Position numbers and translations under genes: made by a program | Notes under the pieces: model-generated | Seen by the model: only the letters and a program-made list of their open reading frames with translations | What the model was told of the DNA's origin: nothing | The model's database searches: none | Shown: positions 53,002 through 62,201 of the stretch, piece after piece | How positions within the stretch are numbered: position 1 is the stretch's first letter | Layout: each line of letters opens with the position of its first letter | Assembly: GCF_002157355.1 (NCBI RefSeq) | Contig: NZ_LYMK01000020.1 | Location: 51,707-115,706 of the forward strand | From: Variovorax sp. JS1663 | GTDB lineage: Bacteria > Pseudomonadota > Gammaproteobacteria > Burkholderiales > Burkholderiaceae_C | Length of the DNA: 64,000 nucleotides | Direction of reading: 5' to 3'

Positions 53002-54063
53002 ATGAAGGTGTTCCATGCCGCCGCACTGTCGGCGGGGTTGATGCTTGTGCTCGCGGGCTGTGCCCGCATGCCCCTGACCCAGCCCGTGAAGAGCGACGTC
53101 CTGGCGGCCATGCAGCCCATGGACGTGAAGATCGGCGTCACGCAGTCCGAGCTGTATGCGAGCTTCGTCCGCTCCAATGCCGGCGCGGCCGGCGCCGCCG
53201 GATGCGGTGCCGTTCCAGGGATCGGCATTCTCCTGGCCGCGGCCTGCGGCGGCGCCTTCGGCGCGGTGGATGCCGGCGTCAACGCCCAGCGGGCGAAGGA
53301 AGCCGAGGAACGCGTGCGTCCGCTCAAGGACGAACTCGTCGACCTTGGCTTCGATCCACTGATGCGTGATTCGGTGCAGCAGTCGCTGACATCGTCGCCA
53401 CGGATGCAACTGGCGGATCTGGCCGTGACCAAGTCCGTCAGCGACAAGGCCTACGAGGAGTTGTTCAAGGCGTCCACCTCGAATGCGGTGATGTTCGTCA
53501 CGGTCGACTACCGCCTGTCGCCGGACTTCTCCGCGCTGGAACTGTCCGCGCGCAGCATGATCTATCCGCGCAGCCCTCAGGCGCGCACGGTGTCCGGCCT
53601 TCCGGCGACGGCGCAGACCCCTGCCCCGGGCAGCGCTGCCGAACCGGTGCTGGCGCCGAAAAATGCGGTGTACCGTGCCAGCATCCACTACCGCACGAGG
53701 CTGCCAGCGCCCGGCGCGGACATTCCGCAGAACGTCGCCACCTGGAAGGCCGACAACGCCCGGCTGCTGCGCGCGGCGCTGCACGGCGGCATTGACCAGG
53801 CCGCCCGCCTGCTGGCAGATGACCTGCAGCGCCAGACCGTTGCGGAGCCGATCGTGGCGGAAAAGTTCGACATCGCCATCGGCAACGGTGTCAGCGTCGG
53901 GGCCGACGTGATCCGACAGGACGACAGCGGCTCGCTGTACCGCGCGCCCGACGGGTCCCTGCACTTCCATGCAAGCCTGGAAGCTGCGGCGGCGGCCTTC
54001 GATGCCACCCGCACGGCGCGCGCCGCCGTCGCGACCTCGGCCACCAACGCCACGCCACGTTGA
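53002..54063 (+). CDS. Lipoprotein of unknown function, first of a pair
   Basis: The 353-residue protein has a lipoprotein signal with lipobox LAGC (lipid Cys at residue 21). A Gly/Ala-rich hydrophobic segment (AGAAGAAGCGAVPGIGILLAAACGGAFGAVDAG, about residues 55-90) could insert in a membrane or form a glycine-zipper. The remaining 260 residues alternate strands and helices and carry several YR/TR pairs, without a motif I can name. AAGGGAGGAG precedes the ATG by six bases. It overlaps the next lipoprotein gene by four bases (TTGA), so they probably act together at the outer membrane. Confidence 0.75.
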   Translation: MKVFHAAALSAGLMLVLAGCARMPLTQPVKSDVLAAMQPMDVKIGVTQSELYASFVRSNAGAAGAAGCGAVPGIGILLAAACGGAFGAVDAGVNAQRAKEAEERVRPLKDELVDLGFDPLMRDSVQQSLTSSPRMQLADLAVTKSVSDKAYEELFKASTSNAVMFVTVDYRLSPDFSALELSARSMIYPRSPQARTVSGLPATAQTPAPGSAAEPVLAPKNAVYRASIHYRTRLPAPGADIPQNVATWKADNARLLRAALHGGIDQAARLLADDLQRQTVAEPIVAEKFDIAIGNGVSVGADVIRQDDSGSLYRAPDGSLHFHASLEAAAAAFDATRTARAAVATSATNATPR

Positions 54064-54602
54064 AGCGGCCGGCCTGTCATGCCGCTGCCCTGTGCATCGG
54101 GGTGGCGGTGCTGGCGCTCGCCGGTTGCGCCGCCGATCACGTTGCCGGCATTCCCAGGGCGGCTCATCCGAACTCAAGCCCCGTGGGCGCTCCCGCTCCC
54201 GCCTGCGCGTTCAACCTCGAAGACATCGAGGATCGCCGTGAGACGACGGAGCTGGGCCAGATGGGCCGCACGCGCATCGGCGGCGAAGGGTTCACCCGAT
54301 GGTTCGCGGATGCCATGGCAGCGATGCCCGGCCACACCCACGAACGAACGACTCGAACGGTCAAGGTGACGGTTTTGAAGGCCTATATCCAGGGCCTCGC
54401 CACGCTGAAGTCGGCCCACCTCGTCGTCCGCGTGCAAAGCGCGCGGGAAGGAAAAGCATCGGATGCACGCATCTACCGTGGAGCCGACGCGAGCATGAAC
54501 TGGGCAAACACCGAGGCCGAAATCCAGGAAGCCTTCGACCGCGCCCTGACCGACCTCACCGCCCAGATCGCCACGGACCTGCAGGCCTCGTGCAAGGGCT
54601 GA
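54060..54602 (+). CDS. Lipoprotein of unknown function, second of a pair
   Basis: The 180-residue protein starts at TTG 54060, overlapping the stop of the previous gene. Its signal peptide has lipobox LAGC at residues 20-23. The mature part includes TVKVTVLKAYIQGLATLKSAHLVVRVQ and a closing amphipathic helix (EAEIQEAFDRALTDLTAQIATDLQASC) with a cysteine near the end. Another cysteine (PACAF) near the mature N-terminus could form a disulfide with it. This recalls small accessory lipoproteins with a LpoB-like or DUF-type fold, but I cannot assign a family. Confidence 0.65.
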   Translation: MKRPACHAAALCIGVAVLALAGCAADHVAGIPRAAHPNSSPVGAPAPACAFNLEDIEDRRETTELGQMGRTRIGGEGFTRWFADAMAAMPGHTHERTTRTVKVTVLKAYIQGLATLKSAHLVVRVQSAREGKASDARIYRGADASMNWANTEAEIQEAFDRALTDLTAQIATDLQASCKG

Positions 54603-54624
54603 GGCCCGGCTGCCTGCCACGTCG

Positions 54625-56163
54625 TCAGGCAAACAGCTTCTTGTGCTGCTCCCGCAGCAACGCCTTCTGCACCTTGCCCATGGTGTTGCGCGGCAGCTCG
54701 GGCACGACGAAGCAGCGCTTGGGGATCTTGAAGTTGGCGAGCTTGGACTTCAGCGCCCCGATCACCGCCTCGCCCTCCAGCGCCGCGCCGGGCTTGGGCA
54801 CCACGATCGCCACGCCGACCTCGCCGAAGTCCGGATGCGGCACGCCCACCAGGGCGCTTTCGGCCACGCCGGCCATCTCGTTGATGTAGCCCTCGATCTC
54901 GGCCGGGTAGACGTTGTAGCCGCCGCTGATGATCAGGTCCTTGCTGCGGCCGACGATGGTGACGTAGCCCAGGCCGTCGACCTGGCCGACGTCGCCGGTC
55001 TTGAAGAAGCCGTCGTGCGTGAACTCCTCCTTCGTCTTCTCGGGCATGCGCCAGTAGCCGGCGAACACGTTCGGCCCGGCGACCTGGATGTGGCCGATCT
55101 CGCCGCGGGGACAGGGCTCGCCGGCGTCGTCGCGCACGCGCAGCTGCACGCCCGGCAGCGGGAAGCCGACCGTGCCGCCGCGGCGCTCGCCTTGCACCGC
55201 GCTGTAGGGGTTGGAGGTGAGCATGACCGTCTCGCTCATGCCGTAGCGCTCCAGGATGGTGTGGCCGGTGCGCTCGCGCCAGGCCTCGAAGGTCTCCAGC
55301 AGCAGCGGCGCCGAGCCGGAGATGAACAGGCGCATCCCGTTGCAGGCCTCGCGCGTGAGCGTGGGCTCGGCCAGCATGCGCACGTAGAGCGTGGGCACGC
55401 CCATGAACACGGTGGCGTCGGGCAGCCGCGCCACCACACGCTTGGGGTCGAAGCGGTTGAGCCAGATCATGGGGCTGCCACTGATGAGCGCTCCATGGAT
55501 CGCGACGAAGAGGCCGTGCACGTGGAAGATGGGCAGCGCGTGGATCAGCACGTCGGCGCCCTTGCGCCAGCCCCAGTAGTCCTTCAGCACCTCGGCGTTC
55601 GAGCGCAGGTTGCGGTGCGTGAGCATCGCGCCCTTGCTGCGACCGGTGGTGCCGCTGGTGTAGAGGATGGCGGCCAGGTCGTCCGGCTGCTTCTGCGCCA
55701 CCCGGTGCTGGTCGCTGCACTGGGCGGCCACCTCCAGCAGCGTGCCCTTGCGGTCGTCGTCCAGCGTGAACACGTGGGGCGTACCGGCCGCGGTGGCGAT
55801 CGGGGCCACCCAGCCGGCGTTGGCGCTGGTGCACACCACCACTGCCGGTTCGGCATTGCCGATGAAGTACTCGATCTCGGCCTCGCGGTAGGCGGTGTTG
55901 AGCGGCAGGAAGACGTAGCCGGCGCGCAGGGTGGCGAGGTACAGCATCATGGCCTCGACCGATTTCTCGACCTGCACCGCGACGCGGTCGCCGGCCTTCA
56001 GCCCCAGCGCGTCGAGCAGGTTGGCGATCATCGCGCTCGCGCGGTCGAGGTCGCGCCAGGAGTAGTAGAGGCCGTCGTCGGTCTCGACCGCGATGGCGTC
56101 GAGGTCCGAGGGGAAGGCGGCACGCAGCGCGGCGAAGAGGTTGGCGTTGTTCGGATCGGTCAT
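54625..56163 (-). CDS. matB: Malonyl-CoA synthetase
   Basis: MatB ligates malonate to CoA with ATP. The 512-residue acyl-adenylate enzyme has LYTSGTTGRSKGAMLTHRNL (P-loop-like motif), ERYGMSETVMLTSNP, YVTIVGRSKDLIISGGYNVYPAEIE and the C-terminal catalytic lysine in RNTMGKVQKALLRE. DKDRVAVQVEKSVEAMMLYLATLRAG-type sequence near the start fits MatB. It is the last gene of an operon with malonyl-CoA decarboxylase, which supports malonate over other acids. ATG at 56163 lies ten bases after the hydratase gene. Confidence 0.9.
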   Translation of the reverse strand: MTDPNNANLFAALRAAFPSDLDAIAVETDDGLYYSWRDLDRASAMIANLLDALGLKAGDRVAVQVEKSVEAMMLYLATLRAGYVFLPLNTAYREAEIEYFIGNAEPAVVVCTSANAGWVAPIATAAGTPHVFTLDDDRKGTLLEVAAQCSDQHRVAQKQPDDLAAILYTSGTTGRSKGAMLTHRNLRSNAEVLKDYWGWRKGADVLIHALPIFHVHGLFVAIHGALISGSPMIWLNRFDPKRVVARLPDATVFMGVPTLYVRMLAEPTLTREACNGMRLFISGSAPLLLETFEAWRERTGHTILERYGMSETVMLTSNPYSAVQGERRGGTVGFPLPGVQLRVRDDAGEPCPRGEIGHIQVAGPNVFAGYWRMPEKTKEEFTHDGFFKTGDVGQVDGLGYVTIVGRSKDLIISGGYNVYPAEIEGYINEMAGVAESALVGVPHPDFGEVGVAIVVPKPGAALEGEAVIGALKSKLANFKIPKRCFVVPELPRNTMGKVQKALLREQHKKLFA

Positions 56164-56173
56164 GGCGTCGGTT

Positions 56174-56935
56174 TCAGAAGACGGGCGGGCGCTTGGCCAG
56201 GAAGGCCGCGATGCCCTCGCGGTGCTCGGACGAATCGGCGTAATCGTAGGCCGTCGCGAGCAGACTTTCGACGGAAACGGCCGCCAGTGTGCGCTTGTTG
56301 GCGCGGGCCGCCTCCGGCGCCAGCGCGGCGATGCGCTGCGCATGCGCCAGCGCCTTCGGGGCGAGTTCCGCATCGGGCAGCACCTGCAGCAGGAAGCCGG
56401 CGTCGTACAGGCGGCGTGCGCCGTGCACACCGGCAGCCAGCAGCATGTCGCGCGCCAGCACGTCACCGACCGCGCCGCGCACCAGGTCGGCCTCCCGTGG
56501 CGCCATCGGGAAGCCCAGCTTCGCGATCGGCGCCCCGAACTTGGCGCTCTCGCCGGCCAGCCGGATGTCGCAGCAGCTGGCGATCTCCAGGCCTGCGCCC
56601 ATGCAGGCGCCCTCGATCTGCGCCACCAGCGGCAGCTCGCAGGCCCGCATCGCCGCCAGCGCGGCCCAGACCTCGTTCTCGTGGAATTCGCGCAGCGAAG
56701 CCTCGCCGAAGCGGAAGCCCGGGTACTCGGAGATGTCGCCGCCGGCGCAGAACTGGCCCCCTTCCCCGCGCACCAGCACGCAGCGCAGCGCCGGATCGGA
56801 CGCGATCTGCGTCTCGAACAGGGCGCGCAGCAGGCGCCACATGGCACGCGACATCGCGTTGAGCCGGCCGGGGTTGGAAAGGGTCACGAGGGCGATCGCA
56901 CCCTCGCGCTCCAGCCTGACGGCATCAGGCGTCAT
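56174..56935 (-). CDS. Enoyl-CoA hydratase/isomerase family protein
   Basis: The 253-residue crotonase-fold protein has LSNPGRLNAMSRAMWRLL, the oxyanion segment GQFCAGGDISEYPGFRFGE, and QIEGACMGAGLEIASCCDIRLAG. Members hydrate, isomerise or decarboxylate acyl-CoA thioesters. Position between malonyl-CoA synthetase and the Bug receptor suggests a role on malonyl-CoA-related or substituted malonyl thioesters, but this is inference. Its ATG at 56935 overlaps the receptor stop (ATGA). Confidence 0.88.
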   Translation of the reverse strand: MTPDAVRLEREGAIALVTLSNPGRLNAMSRAMWRLLRALFETQIASDPALRCVLVRGEGGQFCAGGDISEYPGFRFGEASLREFHENEVWAALAAMRACELPLVAQIEGACMGAGLEIASCCDIRLAGESAKFGAPIAKLGFPMAPREADLVRGAVGDVLARDMLLAAGVHGARRLYDAGFLLQVLPDAELAPKALAHAQRIAALAPEAARANKRTLAAVSVESLLATAYDYADSSEHREGIAAFLAKRPPVF

Positions 56936-57924
56936 TCGATCTTCGCGCCCGAGGCCTTCACCACGGCGGCCCAGCGCTTGACCTCCGAGCTCACGAAGCC
57001 GCCGTAGGCCGCCATCGTGAGATTCGGAATCTCGGCACCATTGTTGGCCCAGATGACCCTGAGCTCGTCGGTGGCCAGCGCTTTCCTCATGTCCTCCACG
57101 ATCTTCGCCTGCGCCTCGGCCGGCGTGCCCTTGGGCGTCCACAGGCCGTACCAGGTGGTCACCGTGTAGTCCGGCAGGCCGACTTCGGTGGCGCTGGGCA
57201 CGTCGGGGAAGGCGGGGTTGCGCTTGCCGCCGGCCACCATCAATGCCTTGATGCGGCCGCCCTTGATGTGCTGGGCCGAAGAACCCAGCCCGTCGAACAT
57301 GCAGTCGACGTTGCCGGAGATCAGGTCCGACAGCGCGGGCCCGGCGCCGCGGTAGGGAATGTGGGTGATGAAGGTGTTGGTCTGCAGCTTGAACAGCTCG
57401 CCGGCCAGGTGGTGCGAGGTGCCGGCGCCGGCCGAGGCGTAGTTGAGCTTGCCCGGATTGCGCTTGGCCTCGGCGACGAAGTACTTCAGGGTGGTGGCGC
57501 TGACGCGCTTGGGATTGACCACCACCACCTGCGGCACGCTGGCCAGGAGCATCAGGGGCACGAAGTCCTTCTCGATGTCGTAGTCCAGCTTGGGATAGAC
57601 CGATGGCGCGATGGCATGGTGCACCGCGCCCATGAACAGCGTGTAGCCATCGGGCTGCGCCTTGGCCGCGATGCTCGCGCCCAGGGTGCCGCCGGCGCCG
57701 CCGCGGTTGTCGATCACCAGCGACTGGCCCGCCACCTTGGCGAACTGGGCCGCGAGCGGCCGCGCGAAGGCGTCGGTGCCGCCGCCCGCCGGGAAAGGCA
57801 CGATCAGCGTGACCGGCTTGGTGGGCCAGCCCGACTGCGCGCGCGCGGGAACGCCGAGCATGGCGGCCGCAGTGCCGGCTGCGGCGAAACGCAGCACGTC
57901 GCGCCGCTGGAAGCTTGGGGTCAT
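56932..57924 (-). CDS. Bug-family tripartite tricarboxylate transporter receptor
   Basis: This periplasmic binding protein is of the TctC/Bug family, with 330 residues. A twin-arginine-like signal (QRRDVLRFAAAGTAAAMLGVPARA) is followed by PVTLIVPFPAGGGTDAFARPLAAQFAK, IDNRGGAGGTLGASIAAKAQPDGYTL and ITHIPYRGAGPALSDLISGNVD. GGAG precedes ATG 57924. No tctA/tctB membrane genes are in the window, as is common for orphan Bug receptors in Burkholderiales. The operon suggests malonate or a related dicarboxylate as ligand. It overlaps the hydratase gene by four bases. Confidence 0.92.
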   Translation of the reverse strand: MTPSFQRRDVLRFAAAGTAAAMLGVPARAQSGWPTKPVTLIVPFPAGGGTDAFARPLAAQFAKVAGQSLVIDNRGGAGGTLGASIAAKAQPDGYTLFMGAVHHAIAPSVYPKLDYDIEKDFVPLMLLASVPQVVVVNPKRVSATTLKYFVAEAKRNPGKLNYASAGAGTSHHLAGELFKLQTNTFITHIPYRGAGPALSDLISGNVDCMFDGLGSSAQHIKGGRIKALMVAGGKRNPAFPDVPSATEVGLPDYTVTTWYGLWTPKGTPAEAQAKIVEDMRKALATDELRVIWANNGAEIPNLTMAAYGGFVSSEVKRWAAVVKASGAKIE

Positions 57925-58006
57925 CTTTTGTCTCCTGCTACGGGTGGTATCGAAAGCGCCGGGGCCCACGGCGCACGGGACATGGCCCCTCAGGGTGCAC
58001 AGTTTG

Positions 58007-59488
58007 TCAGCCCTTGAGAAAGAGATCGTCCACGTCGCCTGACACGGCCACCTTGCCCTGCGCCAGCAGCGCGCGGTGCTTGTCGAGCCGCTTGAGATCG
58101 TAGAGGTAGTTCACCATCAAACCATAGGATTGCTTCACGCCCTTGGGCGAGGGGTCGCCGGCCCAGTTGAGCCGCTCCACCCGTGCGCCGTTGCCCAGGT
58201 GGAAGCGCGCGACCGGGTCGACCGGCTTGCCGTCGGCCGTCGCGCGGCCCAGGTACTCGGCGGCGGCGTTCATCAGGAACTGCCGCACCGGCGACTTGGC
58301 ATCCAGCGCGGCGCCCTCCTCCGCGGCGGCCAGCAGACGCTCGGCCGTGGGCGGCAGCGAGCCGATCACGCGGCCCAGCTCGGCCTGGCGCTTCTCGTCC
58401 AGGCGCTGGATCAGCGCGTCGGCCTGCTTGCCCAGCCAGCCGCGGAAACCGGGGATCGGCGACAGCGTGGCGAAGATCTTCAGGCGCGGCAGTTCCTCCT
58501 GCAGCGTCTCGACCACCCGCTTGATCAGCGAATCGCCGAAGCTCACGCCGCGCAGCCCGTCCTGCGTGTTGCTGATCGAATAGAAGATGGCGGTCGTGGC
58601 CCGGTCGGCCTTGACCGGCGCGGCCGCCTCGTCCAGCAGCGGCACGATGCCGTCGCTGATGCGGTCCACCAGCGCGACCTCGACGAAGATCAGCGGCGTG
58701 TTGGGCAGGCGCGGGTGGAAGAAGCCGTAGCAGCGGCGGTCGCTGTCCAGCCGGTTCTTGACGTCGGCCCAGCTCTTGATGTCGTGCACCGCCTCGTACT
58801 GGATCAGCTTCTCGATCAAGGAGGCCGGCGAGTCCCAGCTGATGCGGCGCAGGTCGAGAAAGGCCACGTCGAACCAGGTGGAGAACAGGTGCTCCAGCTC
58901 GGCGTCCAGCGGCAGCAGGCGGCGGTCGCTCTTGAGGTAGGGCAGCAACTCGGCGCGCAGGTCGACCAGGAAGCGCATGCCCTCCGGGTCGATGGCGAAG
59001 CGCTGCAGGAGGCGCGCGCGCGGCGACACCAGGGCGCGGCGCAGGTGCACTTCGGCCTGGGCCTCCTCGGACGTGCCCATGGCCGCCTGGTGGCGGTCGC
59101 GCGCGCTGCTGACCTTCTTCACGTCGGGCGCGAAGCGCTCGCTCATCAGCAGCCACACGTCGCGCCGCTCGTCGAGCTCGCGCCCGGCATACCACTGGAC
59201 CACCGCATGGGCGCGGCGGCCGGCCTCGACCTCGCTGACGCGCGGGTCGATCACCGCCTGCAGGTCGGCCATCGCCCGGCGCAGCGCGCGCGGCGCCAGC
59301 GCCTCGCCATGGCGGCGCAGCGTGGCGTCGAGCCGCTCCGCCAGCGGGCGCGGGCCGGGGGCCGTCTTCGCGGCCTTCGGCGCCTTGGTGCCGTCGCCGG
59401 CGCGCTTGCCGGCCTCCGCCTTGGCATCGGCCGCGGGGCGCAGGCGCGAGACGTTGCGCGTGATCCAATCGGAGGCATTGGTCATCAT
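58007..59488 (-). CDS. matA: Malonyl-CoA decarboxylase
   Basis: This enzyme converts malonyl-CoA to acetyl-CoA and CO2. The 493-residue protein has an N-terminal helical domain with an Ala/Lys-rich unstructured start. A catalytic domain follows with YGFFHPRLPNTPLIFVEVALVDRISDGI, AIFYSISNTQDGLRGVSFGDSLIKRVVE, LSPIPGFRGWL and VARFHLGNGARVERLNWAGDPS. These are hallmarks of the MCD family. ATG at 59488 overlaps the GntR stop. With MatB it channels free malonate to acetyl-CoA. Confidence 0.95.
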   Translation of the reverse strand: MMTNASDWITRNVSRLRPAADAKAEAGKRAGDGTKAPKAAKTAPGPRPLAERLDATLRRHGEALAPRALRRAMADLQAVIDPRVSEVEAGRRAHAVVQWYAGRELDERRDVWLLMSERFAPDVKKVSSARDRHQAAMGTSEEAQAEVHLRRALVSPRARLLQRFAIDPEGMRFLVDLRAELLPYLKSDRRLLPLDAELEHLFSTWFDVAFLDLRRISWDSPASLIEKLIQYEAVHDIKSWADVKNRLDSDRRCYGFFHPRLPNTPLIFVEVALVDRISDGIVPLLDEAAAPVKADRATTAIFYSISNTQDGLRGVSFGDSLIKRVVETLQEELPRLKIFATLSPIPGFRGWLGKQADALIQRLDEKRQAELGRVIGSLPPTAERLLAAAEEGAALDAKSPVRQFLMNAAAEYLGRATADGKPVDPVARFHLGNGARVERLNWAGDPSPKGVKQSYGLMVNYLYDLKRLDKHRALLAQGKVAVSGDVDDLFLKG

Positions 59489-60153
59489 GAGATCAGTTTC
59501 GCTTTCTGTTGCAGCGCCACGGCCCGCAGGGCCTCGCGCTGGCGGTTCAGGTGGGTGCGCATCGCGGCCTCGGCGCCGTCGCTGTCGCGCGCCTTGAGCG
59601 CAGCGAACACCGCCAGGTGCTCCGACAGGCTCTGCTCCAGCCGCCCCGGCGCGTGCAGCTGCTGCAGGCGCGCGAGCTTGAGGATCTTGCGCAGGTCGCC
59701 AATCACCTGCGCCAGCCAGCGGTTGTCCGCCAGCATGATGATGGCCTCGTGGATGGCGTAGTTGGTGGTGTAGTACTCGTTGATGCGCTTGGCGCGCGCA
59801 TGGCGCGCCAGCTTGTCGTGCAGGGCCTCCAGCGCGTCGATCTCGGCATCGCTGGCATTGCGCGCCGCCTCCCAGGCGCAGCGGCCCTCGAGCAGCGCGA
59901 TCACGGGGAAGATCTCGTCCAGGTCCTTCTGCGTGACCTCGGCCACGAAGCAGCCGCGCCGCGGCTCGTGCCGCAGCAGGCCCTCGGCCGTCAGCACCTT
60001 GAGCGCCTCGCGCAGCGGGGTGCGCGAGATCGACAGGCGCTCGCACAGCGCCGCCTCGTCGACGAAGCTGCCGGGGGCCAGGGTGCCGGAGAAGATCTCC
60101 TCGCGCAGCGTGGCGGCGACTTCGTGGTGCAGGGAGTTGTGAACGATGCGCAT
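59485..60153 (-). CDS. GntR-family regulator of the malonate operon (MatR-like)
   Basis: The 222-residue protein has an N-terminal winged helix (LREEIFSGTLAPGSFVDEAALCERLSISRTPLREALKVLTAEGLLRHEPRRGCFVAE) and an FCD-type helical effector domain with likely metal-binding His/Asp residues. It is first in the operon and overlaps malonyl-CoA decarboxylase by four bases. ATG at 60153 is chosen since the conserved region follows; longer in-frame sequence is basic and unlike the family. A perfect palindrome 51 bases upstream is its probable operator, with malonate or malonyl-CoA as effector by analogy to MatR. Confidence 0.9.
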   Translation of the reverse strand: MRIVHNSLHHEVAATLREEIFSGTLAPGSFVDEAALCERLSISRTPLREALKVLTAEGLLRHEPRRGCFVAEVTQKDLDEIFPVIALLEGRCAWEAARNASDAEIDALEALHDKLARHARAKRINEYYTTNYAIHEAIIMLADNRWLAQVIGDLRKILKLARLQQLHAPGRLEQSLSEHLAVFAALKARDSDGAEAAMRTHLNRQREALRAVALQQKAKLIS

Positions 60154-60203
60154 GGACAGATCGAAGGCGGCGGCAGGCGCGCGGCGGCGCCGTGATTTTC
60201 GAT

Positions 60204-60217
60204 AATTACGCGTAATT
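60204..60217. promoter_or_regulatory. Perfect palindrome, probable GntR operator
   Basis: AATTACGCGTAATT is a perfect 14-base palindrome, AT-rich at the edges in a GC-rich region, 51 bases upstream of the GntR start. It sits where a promoter for the minus-strand operon should be. FadR/FCD-type regulators bind short palindromes of this size. Confidence 0.55.
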
Positions 60218-60308
60218 CTGAGAATACGGGTGGCCGAAGCCAAGTGTTTTTTCCCCGGTAGTTACCCGGGGGACGGCGCGCGGACTTTGCCGGCGCCGGC
60301 CTCATGCG

Positions 60309-61136
60309 TCAGCCGCGCGCCGCCGCGGGCACCCGCGCCGCCGGTGCGCTGGCGTAGAGCCAGATCCCGAACGCGATCATCGGCACGCAGAGCCACTGTC
60401 CCATGCTCATGTTGAGCGCCAGCAGGCCCAGGAAGTCATCGGGCTCGCGGAAGAACTCCGCGATGAAGCGCATCACGCCGTAGCCGATCAGGAACACGGC
60501 GGACACGCGGCGCTCGCGCCGCTCCTTGCGCGCGTAGAGCCAGAGGATGACGAAGAGCAGCAGGCCTTCGAGCAGGAACTGGTAGACCTGCGACGGGTGC
60601 CTCGGCAGCATCGAGCCGCTCTGCGGGAACACCATGCCCCAGGGCAGGTCCGGGCTGCTGAAGCGGCCCCACAGCTCGCCGTTGATGAAGTTGCCGACCC
60701 GGCCCGCGGCCAGGCCGGTGGGCACGCAGGGCGCGACGAAGTCCATCACCTGCCAGAAGGGCCGCGACCGGCTGCGCGCGAACCAGCCCATGGCCGCGAT
60801 CACGCCCAGCAGGCCGCCGTGGAAGCTCATGCCGCCCTGCCAGACGAAGAAGATCTCCAGCGGGTGCGTGAGGTAGTGGCCGGGCTTGTAGAACAGGCAG
60901 TAGCCGAGCCGGCCGCCGACGATCACGCCCATCACGCCGAGGAAAAGGATGTCCTCCAGGTCCTTGCGGGTCCAGGCGCCCGGCCCGGAGATGGAGCGAA
61001 AGGGCTCGTGCCGCAGGCGGCGCGTACCGAGGAAATAGAAGAGAGCGAAGGCGGCCAGGTAGGTCAGGCCGTACCAGTGGATGGCGATCGGGCCCAGTTG
61101 CAAGGCAACCGGGTTGATCTGCGGATACATGAGCAT
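60309..61136 (-). CDS. lgt: Prolipoprotein diacylglyceryl transferase
   Basis: Lgt attaches diacylglycerol to the lipobox cysteine of prelipoproteins in the inner membrane. The 275-residue protein has about seven membrane helices, [24 protein letters not shown] and the Lgt signature [17 protein letters not shown] at 61136 shares one base with the stop of the upstream LysR gene (TGATG); ATG 61130 is an alternative. About 150 bases with no clear feature separate its 3' end from the GntR gene start. Confidence 0.97.
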   Translation of the reverse strand: MLMYPQINPVALQLGPIAIHWYGLTYLAAFALFYFLGTRRLRHEPFRSISGPGAWTRKDLEDILFLGVMGVIVGGRLGYCLFYKPGHYLTHPLEIFFVWQGGMSFHGGLLGVIAAMGWFARSRSRPFWQVMDFVAPCVPTGLAAGRVGNFINGELWGRFSSPDLPWGMVFPQSGSMLPRHPSQVYQFLLEGLLLFVILWLYARKERRERRVSAVFLIGYGVMRFIAEFFREPDDFLGLLALNMSMGQWLCVPMIAFGIWLYASAPAARVPAAARG

Positions 61137-62104
61137 CAGCCTATTGTGCCAACGGCACTCCGGCTGACCGTGACAGCCCCTTGCGCCCGAATGAATTGCA
61201 CGAAGCGACCGAGCGCTGCGTTGCCCGTCTCTGCGGGCCAGACCAGGCTGGTCTCGCAACCCGGCAGGGCCGGCGGGCGGCGGCGGGCGACCGGCGCGAA
61301 CTCGGCCGCAGCGCGGTAGACCACGCCGCTGCGCCGGAACTGGGTGACGCTCTCGGGTACCCAGGCCAGGCCCAGGCCGCCCCAGACCAGGTTGACGATG
61401 GTCTGCATCTGGATCGCCTCCTGCGCGATCCGCGGAACACGGCCGGCGCCGTGGTAGAGGCCCAGGATCGCGTCGTGCAGCGAGGGCACGATGCGGCGCG
61501 GGAAGATCACCAGCGGCTCGGCCAGCACCTCTGCCAGCGGCACTTTCGGCGCGCGGGCCAGCGGATGCTTCGACGGCAGCGCCAGCACCAGCGGCTCCTG
61601 CGACACCGCCAGCCGCTCCAGGGCGGGCGGCGCAAAGCCGGGCGAATGCAGCATCAGGCCGGCATCGATCTCGCCGCGCGCGAAGGCCTCCAGCTGCACG
61701 TCGCCGGTGGCCTCCACCAACTCCAGCGCAACCTCCGGGCACTGCAGGCGGAACTCGCGCACCCAGGCCGGCAGGCGCTCGAAGCCGATGGTGGACACGA
61801 AGGCCAGCCGCACTCGCCCTACCTCCCCCGCCGCCGCCGCCCGGGCCCGCAAGGGCAGCGCCTGCGCGCGAGAGAGCAGCTCGCGCACCTCGGGCAGCAG
61901 CGCCTCGCCGGCCGGCGTGAGGGCGACCCGGCGCCGGGTGCGGTCAAAGAGCACCACGCCCAGCGTCTTTTCCAACTGTGCGATGGCCTGCGTGACGGGC
62001 GGCTGCGTCATGTGCAGGCGCTGCGCCGCGCGGCCGAAATGCAACTCCTCGGCCACCGCGAGGAACTGGCGCCAGGCGCGCAGGTCGATCCAGGCTTCTT
62101 TCAT
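61136..62104 (-). CDS. LysR-family transcriptional regulator
   Basis: The 322-residue protein has an N-terminal winged helix ([42 protein letters not shown]) and an effector domain ([37 protein letters not shown]). It reads like the subgroup that includes IlvR/CatM-like regulators. It is divergent from ilvD with 97 bases between, so control of ilvD is plausible though not shown. lgt follows directly, with the stop and start codons touching. Confidence 0.9.
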   Translation of the reverse strand: MKEAWIDLRAWRQFLAVAEELHFGRAAQRLHMTQPPVTQAIAQLEKTLGVVLFDRTRRRVALTPAGEALLPEVRELLSRAQALPLRARAAAAGEVGRVRLAFVSTIGFERLPAWVREFRLQCPEVALELVEATGDVQLEAFARGEIDAGLMLHSPGFAPPALERLAVSQEPLVLALPSKHPLARAPKVPLAEVLAEPLVIFPRRIVPSLHDAILGLYHGAGRVPRIAQEAIQMQTIVNLVWGGLGLAWVPESVTQFRRSGVVYRAAAEFAPVARRRPPALPGCETSLVWPAETGNAALGRFVQFIRAQGAVTVSRSAVGTIG

Positions 62105-62138
62105 ATGCCGAGCATATCAATCGGCCACGAAGATCGGA

Positions 62139-62168
62139 TTGGAAGCAATCAGTCAATCGTCCGATACT
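62139..62168 (+). promoter_or_regulatory. Candidate sigma-70 promoter for ilvD
   Basis: TTGGAA (62139-62144) and GATACT (62163-62168) are separated by 18 bases, giving a leader of about 27 bases before the ilvD ATG. An ATCGGATTG element overlaps the -35 and an imperfect inverted copy (CAATCGTCCGAT) overlaps the -10, which may be a LysR site. Confidence 0.4.
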
Positions 62169-62201
62169 TGACGCTCCCGATTCCCCACGAGCAGAGACAC
62201 G

